Origin: Pseudomonadota bacterium
GTDB lineage: Bacteria; Myxococcota_A; Polyangia; GCA-2747355
Direction: 5' to 3'
Assembly (NCBI GenBank): GCA_016711215.1
Contig: JADJTL010000001.1
Coordinates: 1,262,614 to 1,326,613, forward strand
DNA length: 64,000 nucleotides
Of this stretch, positions 27,180 to 36,282 are shown one piece after another. The position numbers were made by a program, and so were the translations under genes. The notes under the pieces were generated by a model, which worked only from the letters and a program-made list of their open reading frames with translations, searched no databases and was not told the origin of the DNA. Each line of letters starts with the position of its first letter. The stretch's first letter is position 1.

Positions 27180-27889
27180 CGTCGCCCGCCGCCGCCACGG
27201 TGCTGCTGGCAGGGCTCAGCGCGCTGGGCGCCTGTCGGCTGCAGCCTCGGCCTGCGCCTCGGCCTCTCCCTCGGACCTCGCCGAGCAGCCCAGGGCCTCT
27301 GCGCGGCACCTGGTATACCGTGCAAGGCGGCGAACGCCTGCGGGCGATCGCGGCGCGCCTGCGTGTGCCCCTCGACGATCTCGAGGAGCTCAACGGTGTT
27401 TCCGCCGCCGACCCGCTCACGCCCGGACAACGCCTCTTCGTTCCGGCGCCCGCGCACGCCTCCTCCAGCCCGCGCGCGCGAGCGACCCCGCCAGCACCAA
27501 CCACGCTGCCCATCACGCTCGCCTGGCCGCTCCAGGGCGGCCGTCTCACCTCGGGTTTTGGCCTGCGCGAGGGGCGCGTCCACGAGGGGATCGACCTGGC
27601 CGCCCCCGCAGGCACCCCTGTGCTGGCTGCGGCGCCCGGCCTGGTGATCTACGTCGGCTCCGGCCTGCGCGGCTACGGCAACCTGATCCTGTTGCGCCAT
27701 CGGGGCGGCATGGTCACCGTCTACGCCCACAATCGCCGCAATCACGTGCGCCAGGGCCAGCAGGTGCGCAGTGGCGAGGTGATCGCCGAGGTCGGTCGCA
27801 GCGGCCGCGCCAGCGCCAACCACCTGCACTTCGAGCTACGGCGCGGCGAGGAGCCGATCGATCCCGCGCCCCATCTGCCGCAGCGCTGA
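27158..27889 (+). CDS. LysM plus M23 peptidase-family lipoprotein (NlpD-like)
   Basis: About 243 aa. A TTG start at 27158 gives an ideal lipoprotein leader (basic MARPRG, hydrophobic core, lipobox LSALGAC) and overlaps the pcm end. A LysM domain follows (GTWYTVQGGERLRAIAARLR to LNGVSAADPLTPGQRLFVP), then a Pro/Thr linker and an M23 domain (HEGIDLAAPAGTPVLAAAPG to HLHFELRRGEEPIDP). The first His of the zinc site appears as HEGID and the last motif as HLHFE. NlpD-type proteins activate amidases at division; whether this one is catalytic itself is unclear. rpoS, which follows nlpD in E. coli, is not here. Confidence 0.9.
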   Translation: MARPRGLASPAAATVLLAGLSALGACRLQPRPAPRPLPRTSPSSPGPLRGTWYTVQGGERLRAIAARLRVPLDDLEELNGVSAADPLTPGQRLFVPAPAHASSSPRARATPPAPTTLPITLAWPLQGGRLTSGFGLREGRVHEGIDLAAPAGTPVLAAAPGLVIYVGSGLRGYGNLILLRHRGGMVTVYAHNRRNHVRQGQQVRSGEVIAEVGRSGRASANHLHFELRRGEEPIDPAPHLPQR

Positions 27890-27939
27890 CCCCAGCGACG
27901 CCCGGAAGGGCTAGGGTGGGGAAGGGCTGCGGAGCGGGG

Positions 27940-30900
27940 CTAGGGGCAGGCGGGGCCGCAATCGTTGCTGTTCCTGCAGCTCTCGCCGGCGGCGATCCAG
28001 CACTTGCCATCGCCGACGGTGAAGGTGGGTGAGCAGGTGCGGTTGGGGTCGCAGTCCGCGGGGCTGTTGGTGGTGTCCTCGAGCAGCGGGTCGCAGACGC
28101 AGTCGCCGATCACCGGCGTGCAGTCGGCGGCGCAGCTATTGTTGAGCTTCTCGCCGAACTCGCAGATGCCGTTGCCGCAGATCAGCACCTCGGTGCCTGG
28201 CCGAACGATCTGGCCGGCGAATAGGCCGTTTCCGAGCTTGCCCTGGTCCGCCCATCCCCAGCAGCGAAGGCGTCCATCGGTCAACCGCGCGCAGGCTAAG
28301 TAGCCGGTCGAAGGCACGATTTGCGCGACCGGGGGCAGGTCCACGACCTGCGTGAAGACGCGCGGCGCGGAATTGCTCGTGCACCAGAGGGTGCCGTCCG
28401 TCTTGAGCGCACAGGTTTGGTCTGAACCGACCGCAATGTCCGCTACCTGTGTGAGCCCACTCGGCTGTACGGGCGCCTCACGATCGGCAGTTGTGCCATC
28501 ACCAAGCGTGCCGAATTGGTTTTCCCCCCAGCACCACGCGGTGCCGTCCGTCTTGATTGCGCAGGTGTGGCTCGCCGAAAGGCTCGCGGCAAGCTTCACG
28601 ACGCTGCTCAGTCCGGTGACCTGGACAGGCGCCAGGCGCGTCGTTACGGTGCGAACCCCGTCGCCGACCGAATAACCCCAATTGCCCCCAAGGCACCAGA
28701 CGGTGCCGTCGGTTCGTCGGGCGCAGGTATGCCCGTAGCCGATCACCACCTCGGCGACCTGGGTCAAACCGCTGACCGCCACCGGCGTGAGACTGGGGCT
28801 GAGGGTGGTGCTTCCGCTGCAACTCGGGCAGCGAGGGTCAAAGCCCCAGCATTTCACCGCTCCCGTGTTGAGCACGGCGCAAGTGGAGGTGCCCCCGGCC
28901 ACGATCCCGGTGACCCCGGTCAGGCCACTGACGACCACCGGCGCGCGTCGGTCCGTCGTCGTGCCGTCGCCGAGCTGGCCGGAGCTGTTCTGGCCCCAAC
29001 AGCGCACTGTGGCATCCGCGTAGCGGGCACAGGTGTGGCTCCCCCCGAGTGCGAGCTCAATGGGGGTGCCTACTGCCGACACGAGCACCGGCGTGGAGCG
29101 GCTGACGGTGGTGCCGTCGCCGAGCTGGCCGAAGCTGTTGGCGCCCCAACAGCGCCATCGGCCGTCGCTCGCTTGTCGATAACACGCGTGGGAGGAGACC
29201 GTTCTCGGCAAGGAAAGGGCGGGACAGTCCGCAGGACAGCTCGCAGGCGTTTCCGCTTCGGAGCACTTGCCGTCGCCGCAGCTTGTCGAGCGGCAGTCGC
29301 CGGGGCTGAGTTGCTGGGTCTCGTTGGCCGAACATACGCCGTCGTCCTTGTCGCACCGGATCACCTTGGCCACGACGGGGACCTTGCGGTTCGTGCTGGC
29401 TGCGTCGCCGACGAAGCCATTGTAGTTCCAGCCCCAGCAACGCAGCAGGCCGTCGGCGGAGCGCGCGCAGCTCGTCCCGGCATCGCCCACCGCGAGATCG
29501 GTGGCGTTGGTCAGACCGCTGACCGTGACGGGCACGAGCCGATTGGTGGTGCTGTTGTCACCGAGCTGGCCAACGACGTTGTAGCCCCAACAGCGCACGG
29601 TCCCATCCGCGAGCCGCGCGCAGGTGTGGCCGTCCGCCGCAGCAACCTGCTTGGCGTTGGTGATGCCGCTGACCACCACCGGCAGGGTCCCGCCCACCGT
29701 CGTGCCGTCGCCGAGCTGACCGTACCAAGGGCTGCCCCAGGTGCGCACGGTGCCATCCGCCAGCACTGCAGCGCCTGCACCGCCACCGACCGCGAGCCCC
29801 GTGGCATTGGTGATCCCGTTGACGGCCACCGGCGTGAGGCGGCGAAGGGTCGTGCCGTCGCCGAGCGCGCCGCCAGTGCCCCAACAGCGCACGCTCCCAT
29901 CGGCGAGCCGCGCACAGCCATGGCCCGAGTACTGCCCGCCTGCCCCAACCTCGACCACGCCGTTCAGGCCGGCGACCGCGACGGGACTGAGGCTGTAGTC
30001 GCTCGCCGATCCGTCGCCGAGCGCCCCACGCGTACTGACGTAGCCCCAGCAGCGGACCGTGCCGTCGTTGAGCCGCGCGCAGGCGTGGTCTTCCCCCACC
30101 GCGACCTGGGCAACATTTTCCAGGCCGCTGACCGGCGCGGCGGGAAGCCTTTCGAAGCTTCCGCTGTTGATGGTGCCCCGACCGAGCTGCCCAGCCCAGT
30201 TCACGCCCCAGCACCACACGGTGGCATCTGACCGACGGGCACAGGTGTGGTTATCCCCGACGGCCACCTCCAGCACCTTGTCCAGGACGCCGTTCGCGGT
30301 GGTCACCGGCCCGGTCGGTATGGGCACCCCATACTGCCCGCCAAAACACCACACGGTACCGTCGGTCTTGACCACGCAGGTTCCGTTGGTGCCGGTGTCG
30401 AAACGGCCGACGCAGCAGGCCTGGCCGGGCTGGCAGGTGACGAAGCTCGGGCAGCGGCGGGCGGTGCCCGTGTCGTAGAGATTGAGGCCCAGCCGCGCCT
30501 GGTTGGCGCCGGTGCCGACGGGGAAGCTGCTGCAGCTCGTGCCGCTGACGGCGACTGGGGCGAGCTCGGGCACGCCCCAGTCGGTCGCCCACGTGCAGTT
30601 TTGCCGGTACCACGGCGCCGCTGACAGGTCGAGCAGCAGCCCATTGCTGACGGTGCCCTTGGAGGCCAGGTCGGGCGTGTTGTAGCCGGGCTCGCACTGG
30701 TTGAGCTTGGCGTAATCAAAGGCCCTGCCGCCGGTCTTGTCGGCGTTGTTGTAGGGGCTGACCTGTACGCCGGAGCGGCTGGTGGCGGTCTTGAGCGCCA
30801 GCGCGGCGAGAAAGTCGGCTGCCTTGCTGGTGCCGTCGCTGTGATTGTCCACGGGGTTGAGGTTCCAGGCGTTGTCGAGCGCGTAGCCGTTGGCCGGCGT

Positions 30901-31950
30901 GCCGGGCTGGGTCCGCTCGATGATCGCGCCCAGGTGGGCCTGGATCAGCTCGAAGTGGGCGTTCCAGGTGTTGGCGCCCCAGGTGATCGCCTTGACCATC
31001 ATCGGGTAGGGCGAGAGCGTGTTGGGCTTGACGGCATAGCCGGCGATGCCGTTGGCCAGCCGGCCGCGGCCGCAGAAGTAGCGGCTCTGGCGGGCAGTCT
31101 CGTCGAAGGCCTTGACGCAGAAGTAGCGGAAGAAGGTGCCGAAGGTCGGAATCGTGCCGTCGCCGTTGAGCGCCTGGACCTCGGGGCCGGTCACCGGATG
31201 CAGTAGGACGGGGCGGTAGGCCTTGTCGGCACAGGCCAGCGCCTGGGCGGAGAAGACCTCGTGGCTGACGGTGGTCTCGGGAGTGCCGTTGCCGTCGAAG
31301 TCCTCGGCGATGTTGACCTTGAGCGGCAGACAGGGGCTGCTGCAGGGCGGGCTGGGGCAGCAGGCCTCGTAGACGCGCTCGACCTGGGTCTTGAGCGTAT
31401 TCCAGCGCGGCAGCACCAGCTCGACGTCGCGCGTGCCATCCGGCAGGGCCGTCGGCAGCGTGTAGGGTAGCTTCGTCGGTGGGCAGACCACCTCGGTCTG
31501 AGCGAAGGTGTACTCGGAGAAGTCCGTCAGCGTCGTCGAGGGAATCAGCAGGTTGCCGACATTGATCGCGTTCATCGCGTTCATCGCGTTCATCGCGTTC
31601 ATCGCGTTCATCGCGTTCATCGCGTTCATCGCGTTCATCGCGTTCATCGCGTTCATCGCGTTCATCGCGTTCATCGCGTTCATCGCGTTCATCGCGTTCA
31701 TCGCGTTCATCGCGTTCATCGCGTTCATCGCGTTCATCGCGTTCATCGCGTTCATCGCGTTCATCGCGTTCATCGCGTTGCTGCTGTTGCTCGCGGCCTG
31801 CGCCCGCACCGCCGGCGGCGTGCTCAGCGCGCTGTCATCCGCCAGGCCCTCGCAGCCGACCAGGGCGCCAAGAGCCACCAAAGCCCCGAGACGAGCTACC
31901 TGCAGCGCCCGACCAAGCCCCGCTCCACTGACAGTTCGACGCATTGACAT
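27940..31950 (-). CDS. Giant RCC1-repeat lipoprotein with an N-terminal Asn-Ala-Met tandem tract
   Basis: A 1336-aa predicted surface lipoprotein: signal LGALVALGALVGC (lipobox), then a tract of about 24 NAM tripeptides and a unique domain (about residues 150-530). Two blocks of RCC1-type beta-propeller blades follow, pattern HTCAR..DGTVRCWG..GQLGDGTT, roughly a dozen copies. Cys-rich motifs separate and end the blocks (CGDGKCSEAETPASCPADC, and CGNGICEFGEKLNNSCAADC). ATG 31950 has GGAGG 6 bases upstream. RCC1-propeller proteins with Cys motifs are abundant in myxobacteria; functions are mostly unknown. It is monocistronic, with its own candidate promoter. Confidence 0.88.
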   Translation of the reverse strand: MSMRRTVSGAGLGRALQVARLGALVALGALVGCEGLADDSALSTPPAVRAQAASNSSNAMNAMNAMNAMNAMNAMNAMNAMNAMNAMNAMNAMNAMNAMNAMNAMNAMNAMNAMNAMNAMNAMNAMNAINVGNLLIPSTTLTDFSEYTFAQTEVVCPPTKLPYTLPTALPDGTRDVELVLPRWNTLKTQVERVYEACCPSPPCSSPCLPLKVNIAEDFDGNGTPETTVSHEVFSAQALACADKAYRPVLLHPVTGPEVQALNGDGTIPTFGTFFRYFCVKAFDETARQSRYFCGRGRLANGIAGYAVKPNTLSPYPMMVKAITWGANTWNAHFELIQAHLGAIIERTQPGTPANGYALDNAWNLNPVDNHSDGTSKAADFLAALALKTATSRSGVQVSPYNNADKTGGRAFDYAKLNQCEPGYNTPDLASKGTVSNGLLLDLSAAPWYRQNCTWATDWGVPELAPVAVSGTSCSSFPVGTGANQARLGLNLYDTGTARRCPSFVTCQPGQACCVGRFDTGTNGTCVVKTDGTVWCFGGQYGVPIPTGPVTTANGVLDKVLEVAVGDNHTCARRSDATVWCWGVNWAGQLGRGTINSGSFERLPAAPVSGLENVAQVAVGEDHACARLNDGTVRCWGYVSTRGALGDGSASDYSLSPVAVAGLNGVVEVGAGGQYSGHGCARLADGSVRCWGTGGALGDGTTLRRLTPVAVNGITNATGLAVGGGAGAAVLADGTVRTWGSPWYGQLGDGTTVGGTLPVVVSGITNAKQVAAADGHTCARLADGTVRCWGYNVVGQLGDNSTTNRLVPVTVSGLTNATDLAVGDAGTSCARSADGLLRCWGWNYNGFVGDAASTNRKVPVVAKVIRCDKDDGVCSANETQQLSPGDCRSTSCGDGKCSEAETPASCPADCPALSLPRTVSSHACYRQASDGRWRCWGANSFGQLGDGTTVSRSTPVLVSAVGTPIELALGGSHTCARYADATVRCWGQNSSGQLGDGTTTDRRAPVVVSGLTGVTGIVAGGTSTCAVLNTGAVKCWGFDPRCPSCSGSTTLSPSLTPVAVSGLTQVAEVVIGYGHTCARRTDGTVWCLGGNWGYSVGDGVRTVTTRLAPVQVTGLSSVVKLAASLSASHTCAIKTDGTAWCWGENQFGTLGDGTTADREAPVQPSGLTQVADIAVGSDQTCALKTDGTLWCTSNSAPRVFTQVVDLPPVAQIVPSTGYLACARLTDGRLRCWGWADQGKLGNGLFAGQIVRPGTEVLICGNGICEFGEKLNNSCAADCTPVIGDCVCDPLLEDTTNSPADCDPNRTCSPTFTVGDGKCWIAAGESCRNSNDCGPACP
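31565..31780 (-). repeat. 9-bp tandem repeat, 23 perfect copies plus one terminal variant
   Basis: On the plus strand ATCGCGTTC is repeated without interruption from 31565 to 31771, ending with ATCGCGTTG. On the coding (minus) strand it encodes an Asn-Ala-Met tract. Perfect identity implies recent expansion or ongoing homogenisation; slippage would change length by three residues at a time and keep the frame. Confidence 0.95.
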
Positions 31951-32418
31951 GAGGCACCTCCGCTTATTGGCATTGCTTCTTTAGTACGCCCGCATACTGG
32001 TTTTCTGTCAAGCCATAAATCGACAGGCCCACTCACGCCTCAGGTCCGCGAATCGAGCTGCTGCTTTCCGACTGCTCGCCGCACCAGCTCGGAGTGTCTC
32101 GTGCGACGATCGGAGCTCCGCGTAGCAGGAGCCAGACGCGGGACGCGACTGACGAGGAGAGGCTGGGGCTGTGCCTCTGCTTTGTGCCGCGCCACGGGGC
32201 GCGTCTGCGCCCACGAACGCTGCTAGGCGCCGATCGGCGCTGCCGGCTCGGCCCTCGTCACCGCGCTTAGCAGCCCGTTGATCGATTGCTCCCGTCGCGA
32301 GGCACAGCACTGCGACCCGAGGTCGGCGTCGCGAAAACTACCCATAGCAGCGCTATGGCCACGTTTCCGCTCCTTGCCCTCGGGCCGCAGCTCTATACCT
32401 CGCTCGGTCCGCAATCGA
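31951..32418. other. Non-coding interval upstream of the RCC1 gene
   Basis: About 470 bp between the RCC1 gene start and the 3' end of the MrfB-like gene, both on the minus strand. It holds the candidate RCC1 promoter (31981-32011) and most of a 159-bp palindrome (32271-32429). GC is lower than in the neighbours. No convincing gene was found in 32012-32270. Confidence 0.6.
31981..32011 (-). promoter_or_regulatory. Candidate promoter of the RCC1 lipoprotein gene
   Basis: On the minus strand TTGACA (32011-32006) and TACTAA (31986-31981) are separated by 19 bp, longer than ideal; GTACTA at 18 bp is the alternative. The gene starts 31 bases downstream behind a good GGAGG. Confidence 0.45.
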
Positions 32419-32429
32419 TCAACGGGCTG
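32271..32429. repeat. 159-bp imperfect palindrome at the 3' end of the mrfB-like gene
   Basis: Outer arms CAGCCCGTTGATCGATTGC (32271-32289) and its exact reverse complement (32411-32429), and inner arms CCATAGC/GCTATGG around a 3-base loop (32342-32358), share one centre at 32350. The 52 positions between them match at 29 with no gaps (55 of 78 overall). The right arm covers the mrfB stop codon. In the minus-strand RNA five mismatches become G-U pairs. It could be a transcript-end hairpin or a miniature inverted-repeat element. Confidence 0.85.
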
Positions 32430-33762
32430 TTAGCTTGCGCTGAAGGCGCCGCAGGCGGTGGAGCAGCGCCGAATCGCCCACCGCGAGGGCGGGCGCAGTT
32501 CGCAGCAGCGCGGCTGCCCGCGCCAGATCACCGGTGACGTGCTCATGGTATTTCGCCAGCGCCACCTGCGCGCTGCTGCTCTGCGGCAGCGCCTGGCGAT
32601 ACCCTTCCCACAGGACCTCGAGCGCCCTCGAGCGCCCAGTGCGGCGTAGCTGAGCAGCGAGTGCCACGGTGGCCCGATGGCGGAGATGTCCTGGCAAGCG
32701 GCTCGTCAAGGCGCGCTGCAGACAGGCTTCGCCGAGCGCCGCGTCACCCCGGCGCAGCTGTCGGATGCCGGTGGCGCAGAGCTCCGCCGCGTCCTCTGCC
32801 CATTGCAAGGGATCGAGCACGTGCCGCGTCAGGCGCTCGAGCAGGAGCGCCAACGAGCCGACGTCGCGATGATTGTGCTCGGCTATCCGCTGAATCCCCG
32901 CGCGCCGGCCATGACGGAGGAAGTCAGCATAAAGCGCGGGCACGTCCGCACCGTCGATGTCGTGCTCGCGCGCCAGACCGAGCAGCTCGCGCTCGATCGT
33001 CACCAGCCGGCAGTTGCTGAGTCGCGCGCCGAAGTGGTAGCGCGCGACCGCGAGCAAGTCGAGGTGGGCCTGAGCCAGCTGCAGCGCCTCACGATGGAGC
33101 GCCGCCCGTACGCGTAGCAGCGGAAGGTCAAAGCTCGCGCCGTTGAAGGTGACGAGCAGGCGCGCGCGCGCCAGATAGGGCGCCAGGGCCCGCAGTACCT
33201 CCGCCTCGCGCTCGGGGTGCTCGACGAAGAGCTGGTCGATCGCGAGGCTACCACCCGGTCCCCAGAAGCCCCCCACGCCGATGAGGAAGACCACCGTGCC
33301 GGCGCTGCGAGCCAGTCCGGTGGTCTCGGTATCGAGGAAGAGCACCTCCTCCGCAGCAAGCCCTCGCGCCGGGTCGCGATGATCCTCGGTGCACCACGCT
33401 GCGGCGCTTTCGGGGTCGACGGGCACGCGCAGCGCCGCCGGCGCCGGGGGAGAGCGTCGCGGACCCGTTGAAAGCGCTGCGAGCGCGCCGATCCGCTCGA
33501 GCAGCGCGGCGTCGGCGATCAGCGCTGGGGTCGCGGCCGCCGGGTAGTCCGGCGCCGAGAAGGGCTCAGGAGCCCGTGGCGCCGGCCGCGCTCCTGCCGC
33601 TGGCCGCGCGCGCTCGAGCTGGCTGATCTGCCGTCGAAGTGCTCGCACGAGCTGATCGGCGCTCCACCCCGAGCGCTCCCCTGCAGCGCCAGCGGATCGC
33701 GCACTGTCGGCGGGCTGTGTCGACGCCGGATAGCAGCGACGCAGACGCTCAACGAGGCTCAT
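32419..33762 (-). CDS. MrfB/YprB-like DEDDh exonuclease with C-terminal TPR region
   Basis: A 447-aa RNase H-fold nuclease. Candidate catalytic residues: Asp144 and Glu146 (FLDTETTGL), Asp212 (VTFNGASFDLPLL), and His296 with Asp300 (AEHNHRDVGSLALL), spaced as in DEDDh enzymes. The C-terminal third is helical and TPR-like (LGEACLQRALTSRLPGHLRH, ALAKYHEHVTGDLARAAALL), as described for B. subtilis MrfB. ATG 33762 is chosen over TTG 33774 because GGAGG lies 5 bases upstream. It follows the MrfA-like helicase by 24 bp. In B. subtilis this pair acts in mitomycin-damage repair independently of UvrABC. Confidence 0.85.
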   Translation of the reverse strand: MSLVERLRRCYPASTQPADSARSAGAAGERSGWSADQLVRALRRQISQLERARPAAGARPAPRAPEPFSAPDYPAAATPALIADAALLERIGALAALSTGPRRSPPAPAALRVPVDPESAAAWCTEDHRDPARGLAAEEVLFLDTETTGLARSAGTVVFLIGVGGFWGPGGSLAIDQLFVEHPEREAEVLRALAPYLARARLLVTFNGASFDLPLLRVRAALHREALQLAQAHLDLLAVARYHFGARLSNCRLVTIERELLGLAREHDIDGADVPALYADFLRHGRRAGIQRIAEHNHRDVGSLALLLERLTRHVLDPLQWAEDAAELCATGIRQLRRGDAALGEACLQRALTSRLPGHLRHRATVALAAQLRRTGRSRALEVLWEGYRQALPQSSSAQVALAKYHEHVTGDLARAAALLRTAPALAVGDSALLHRLRRLQRKLTAR

Positions 33763-33786
33763 GCTGACCTCCAAGCCCAGCGGATC

Positions 33787-36282
33787 TCAGGAGGCCTGAG
33801 CGACCGCGCGCAGGCCGGTCGAAGCAGCGACGAGGCTCGACTGCAAGAGCGTCGAGAGCCGCGCCGCGTCGCCCTTGATGGTCGCGCTACGCCCCGGTCC
33901 GACGCAGGCTGGGCAGCCCGCGTGGCAGGCACAACGGGCCAGTTGGCGGGCCGTGCGCTGGAGCAGATCGGCGGCGCACTCGAAGAGGCGCTCGCTCAAG
34001 CCCGTACCGCCGGCGTAGGCGTCGTAGAGGAAGAGGGCAAGGGGGGCGGCGAGGGCGCCAGCGGCGAGCGGGTGCGCCGCACGCTGATCGACACCGGCGA
34101 ACCAGCCCTCATGCGCCTGGGCCACGGCGTAACCGAGATCGTGCCGGTCACTCATCAGCAGGACGACCGCTGCGGTGCGCAGGCAGTAGGCATAGGCCAG
34201 CGCCGCAGCGGCCAGCGCCGCCGACCCACAGCCCAGGGGCGCGACCAACGCGGGATCGATCGTCAACCAGAAGGCGCTGGTGTGCAGCTCGCGATCGGGC
34301 TGGGTGACCTCGCCGTAGCCGATGTTCTCGTGGCTATGGAGCTTGATCTTCTTGAAGCCGACGACGCGCTCGACGAGGTGCACCTCGCCCTGAGCCAGGG
34401 GCCCGCGCTGCTGCAGCCGCTCCAGCACGCGGAGGCGGCGCTGGGTCATCGCATCGGTGAAGTAGTCGACGTCGACCGCGCGGACATAGGCCTTGCGCTG
34501 CTCATGATTGAGTTCAAGGACCTCGTACTGCCGGCCCTCGATTTGATGGATCGCGTGGTCATGCAGGACCTGCGGCGCATCTCGGTAGTCGACCTCGGCG
34601 AGGACCTCTGCCCGCGCGCGCTCGACGACGAGGAAGTTCTCCTCGAGCGGACCGCGCAGCGCGACGTCGTTGGCAGGGAACTCGGCTCCGACGTAGTGAT
34701 AGCTCTCGCGGCCGCGGTGCAGCAGCCCCGCGTCGGCCAGCGTGGCCAACGCGGCCTGCGCCTCGCTCGGAGCGAGCGAACCATAGGCCTCGCGCTGGGT
34801 GAAGGGGAGCTCGTAGGCAGCGCACTTGAGGTGCGGAACGAGCACGGCGACGTTGTCGGGGTCGGTGCACGCATGCTCCGCGCCCTGACCGAAGAGGTAC
34901 TCGGGTTCGCTGGCGACGAATTGGTCGAGCGGATCGCTGCCGAGGACCAGCAGGGCGAGGCTCGGGCGCTGCTGACGCCCCGCGCGCCCGGCGCGCTGCC
35001 AGGCGGCTGCCCGGCTCCCAGGCCAGCCGGCCATCACGATCGCGTCGAAGCTGCCGATGTCGATGCCGAGCTCGAGCGCCGAGGTTGCCACCACGACGTC
35101 GGTTTCGCCGGCGCGCATCGCACGCTCGACCGCTCGACGCCGCTCCGGGAGGTAGCCCCCACGGTAGCCACGCACGCGCGAGGTTGCCGCCAGGTCAGTC
35201 GAGTCGCGACCCTCGGCAGCAGCGGCGGACGCGGAGGCCGCGCCTGCCAGCATCGCCTGCAGCGAGGGCGCTGGAGCGGCGAGGCGCTCGGCGCGCGTCT
35301 GGTCAGCGCGGAGGGTCTCGCGCAGGTAGTGCACCGCCACCTCCACCGAGCGCCGGCTGCGGCAGAAGAGCAGTGTGCTGACGCCCTGCGCCACGAGCTC
35401 GCGTGTCAGCCCGCAGGCGGTCTTGAGGCAACTCGCACGCAAGCCCAGGCCGGGATCGATGGCGGGCGGGTTGTAGAGCAGGAAGTGGCGATCCCCGCGC
35501 GGCGCGCCGTGGTCCGCGACGCACTGCACGGGGGAGCTCCAGAGCTGCGTCGCCAGCTCAGCGGGGTTGGCGATCGTTGCGCTCGTCGCGACGAGACGCG
35601 GGCTCGCGCCATGAAAAGTGGCGACGCGCCGTAGTCGGCGCAGCACGTTGGCGAGGTGGCTGCCAAAGATCCCGCGGTAGCTGTGCACCTCGTCGACGAC
35701 GACGAAGCGCAGCCCGGCGAGGAACTCGGCCCAGAGCGGATGGTGCGGCAGGATGCCGGCATGGAGCATCTCCGGGTTCGTGGCGAGGATACGCGCCCGG
35801 CGTGCGCTGCGGCGTTCGCCTGGCGGCGTATCACCATCATAGACCGCGATCCCGAGCGGCAGCTCGAGCCCACGAGCGAGCGCGCGCGCGGTCTCGATCT
35901 GGTCGCGCGCCAACGCCTTGGTCGGAAAGAGGTAGAGCGCGCGGGCGGTCGGGTCGGCGAGCAGCGCGTCGAAGACGGGCAGGTTGTAGCAGAGCGTCTT
36001 GCCCGAGGCTGTCGGGGTGGCGACGACGAGATCCTCGCGCCGCTGCAAGGCCGCGTAGACGGCTGCCTGATGGCGATAGAGCGTAGCGATGCCCTGCGCC
36101 TCGAGGGCGCGCCGCAGCCGCGGGTCGAGCCCGCCTGGAAGCGGCTCGCTGCGCGCGCGCTCGGCGGCAAGGAGCCGGTGCGCGACGATGTGGCGCTGGT
36201 GTGGGCCGCTCAGCCAGCGTTCGACCAGGGGCGTGATCGCTGTGGGTTGAGCTGAGGGGTCGCGCAGGGGGACTGCCGTCAT
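33787..36282 (-). CDS. MrfA/YprA-like superfamily 2 helicase with C-terminal Cys cluster (DUF1998-type)
   Basis: An 831-aa DNA helicase. Walker A ATPTASGKT (88-96), LFPTKALARDQ, DEVH box (197-200), ATSATI, then in the second RecA domain VVVATSALELGIDIG and QRAGRAGR. The C-terminal part contains the four-Cys cluster CACHAGCPACVG (about 784-795) expected for the metal-binding region of this family. The length and its coupling to a DEDDh exonuclease match B. subtilis yprA-yprB (mrfAB). Its upstream region, shared with the divergent yicC, carries tandem palindromes that could be an operator. Confidence 0.88.
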   Translation of the reverse strand: MTAVPLRDPSAQPTAITPLVERWLSGPHQRHIVAHRLLAAERARSEPLPGGLDPRLRRALEAQGIATLYRHQAAVYAALQRREDLVVATPTASGKTLCYNLPVFDALLADPTARALYLFPTKALARDQIETARALARGLELPLGIAVYDGDTPPGERRSARRARILATNPEMLHAGILPHHPLWAEFLAGLRFVVVDEVHSYRGIFGSHLANVLRRLRRVATFHGASPRLVATSATIANPAELATQLWSSPVQCVADHGAPRGDRHFLLYNPPAIDPGLGLRASCLKTACGLTRELVAQGVSTLLFCRSRRSVEVAVHYLRETLRADQTRAERLAAPAPSLQAMLAGAASASAAAAEGRDSTDLAATSRVRGYRGGYLPERRRAVERAMRAGETDVVVATSALELGIDIGSFDAIVMAGWPGSRAAAWQRAGRAGRQQRPSLALLVLGSDPLDQFVASEPEYLFGQGAEHACTDPDNVAVLVPHLKCAAYELPFTQREAYGSLAPSEAQAALATLADAGLLHRGRESYHYVGAEFPANDVALRGPLEENFLVVERARAEVLAEVDYRDAPQVLHDHAIHQIEGRQYEVLELNHEQRKAYVRAVDVDYFTDAMTQRRLRVLERLQQRGPLAQGEVHLVERVVGFKKIKLHSHENIGYGEVTQPDRELHTSAFWLTIDPALVAPLGCGSAALAAAALAYAYCLRTAAVVLLMSDRHDLGYAVAQAHEGWFAGVDQRAAHPLAAGALAAPLALFLYDAYAGGTGLSERLFECAADLLQRTARQLARCACHAGCPACVGPGRSATIKGDAARLSTLLQSSLVAASTGLRAVAQAS

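Noticed and set aside
28516..30231. 571-codon plus-strand frame inside the RCC1 gene
   Set aside because: Its apparent repeats simply mirror the RCC1 repeats of the true minus-strand gene.
31565..31780. CRISPR array
   Set aside because: Units are 9 bp, contiguous, without spacers, and lie in frame within a gene.
31508..31984. Plus-strand frame with a long Phe-Ile-Ala repeat
   Set aside because: Translation of the complement of the NAM array; no ribosome site, and the minus-strand gene has signal peptide, ribosome site and promoter.
32271..32429. Integron attC site
   Set aside because: The palindrome's size fits, but the ends do not match the RYYYAAC/GTTRRRY core and no integrase or cassette array is present.
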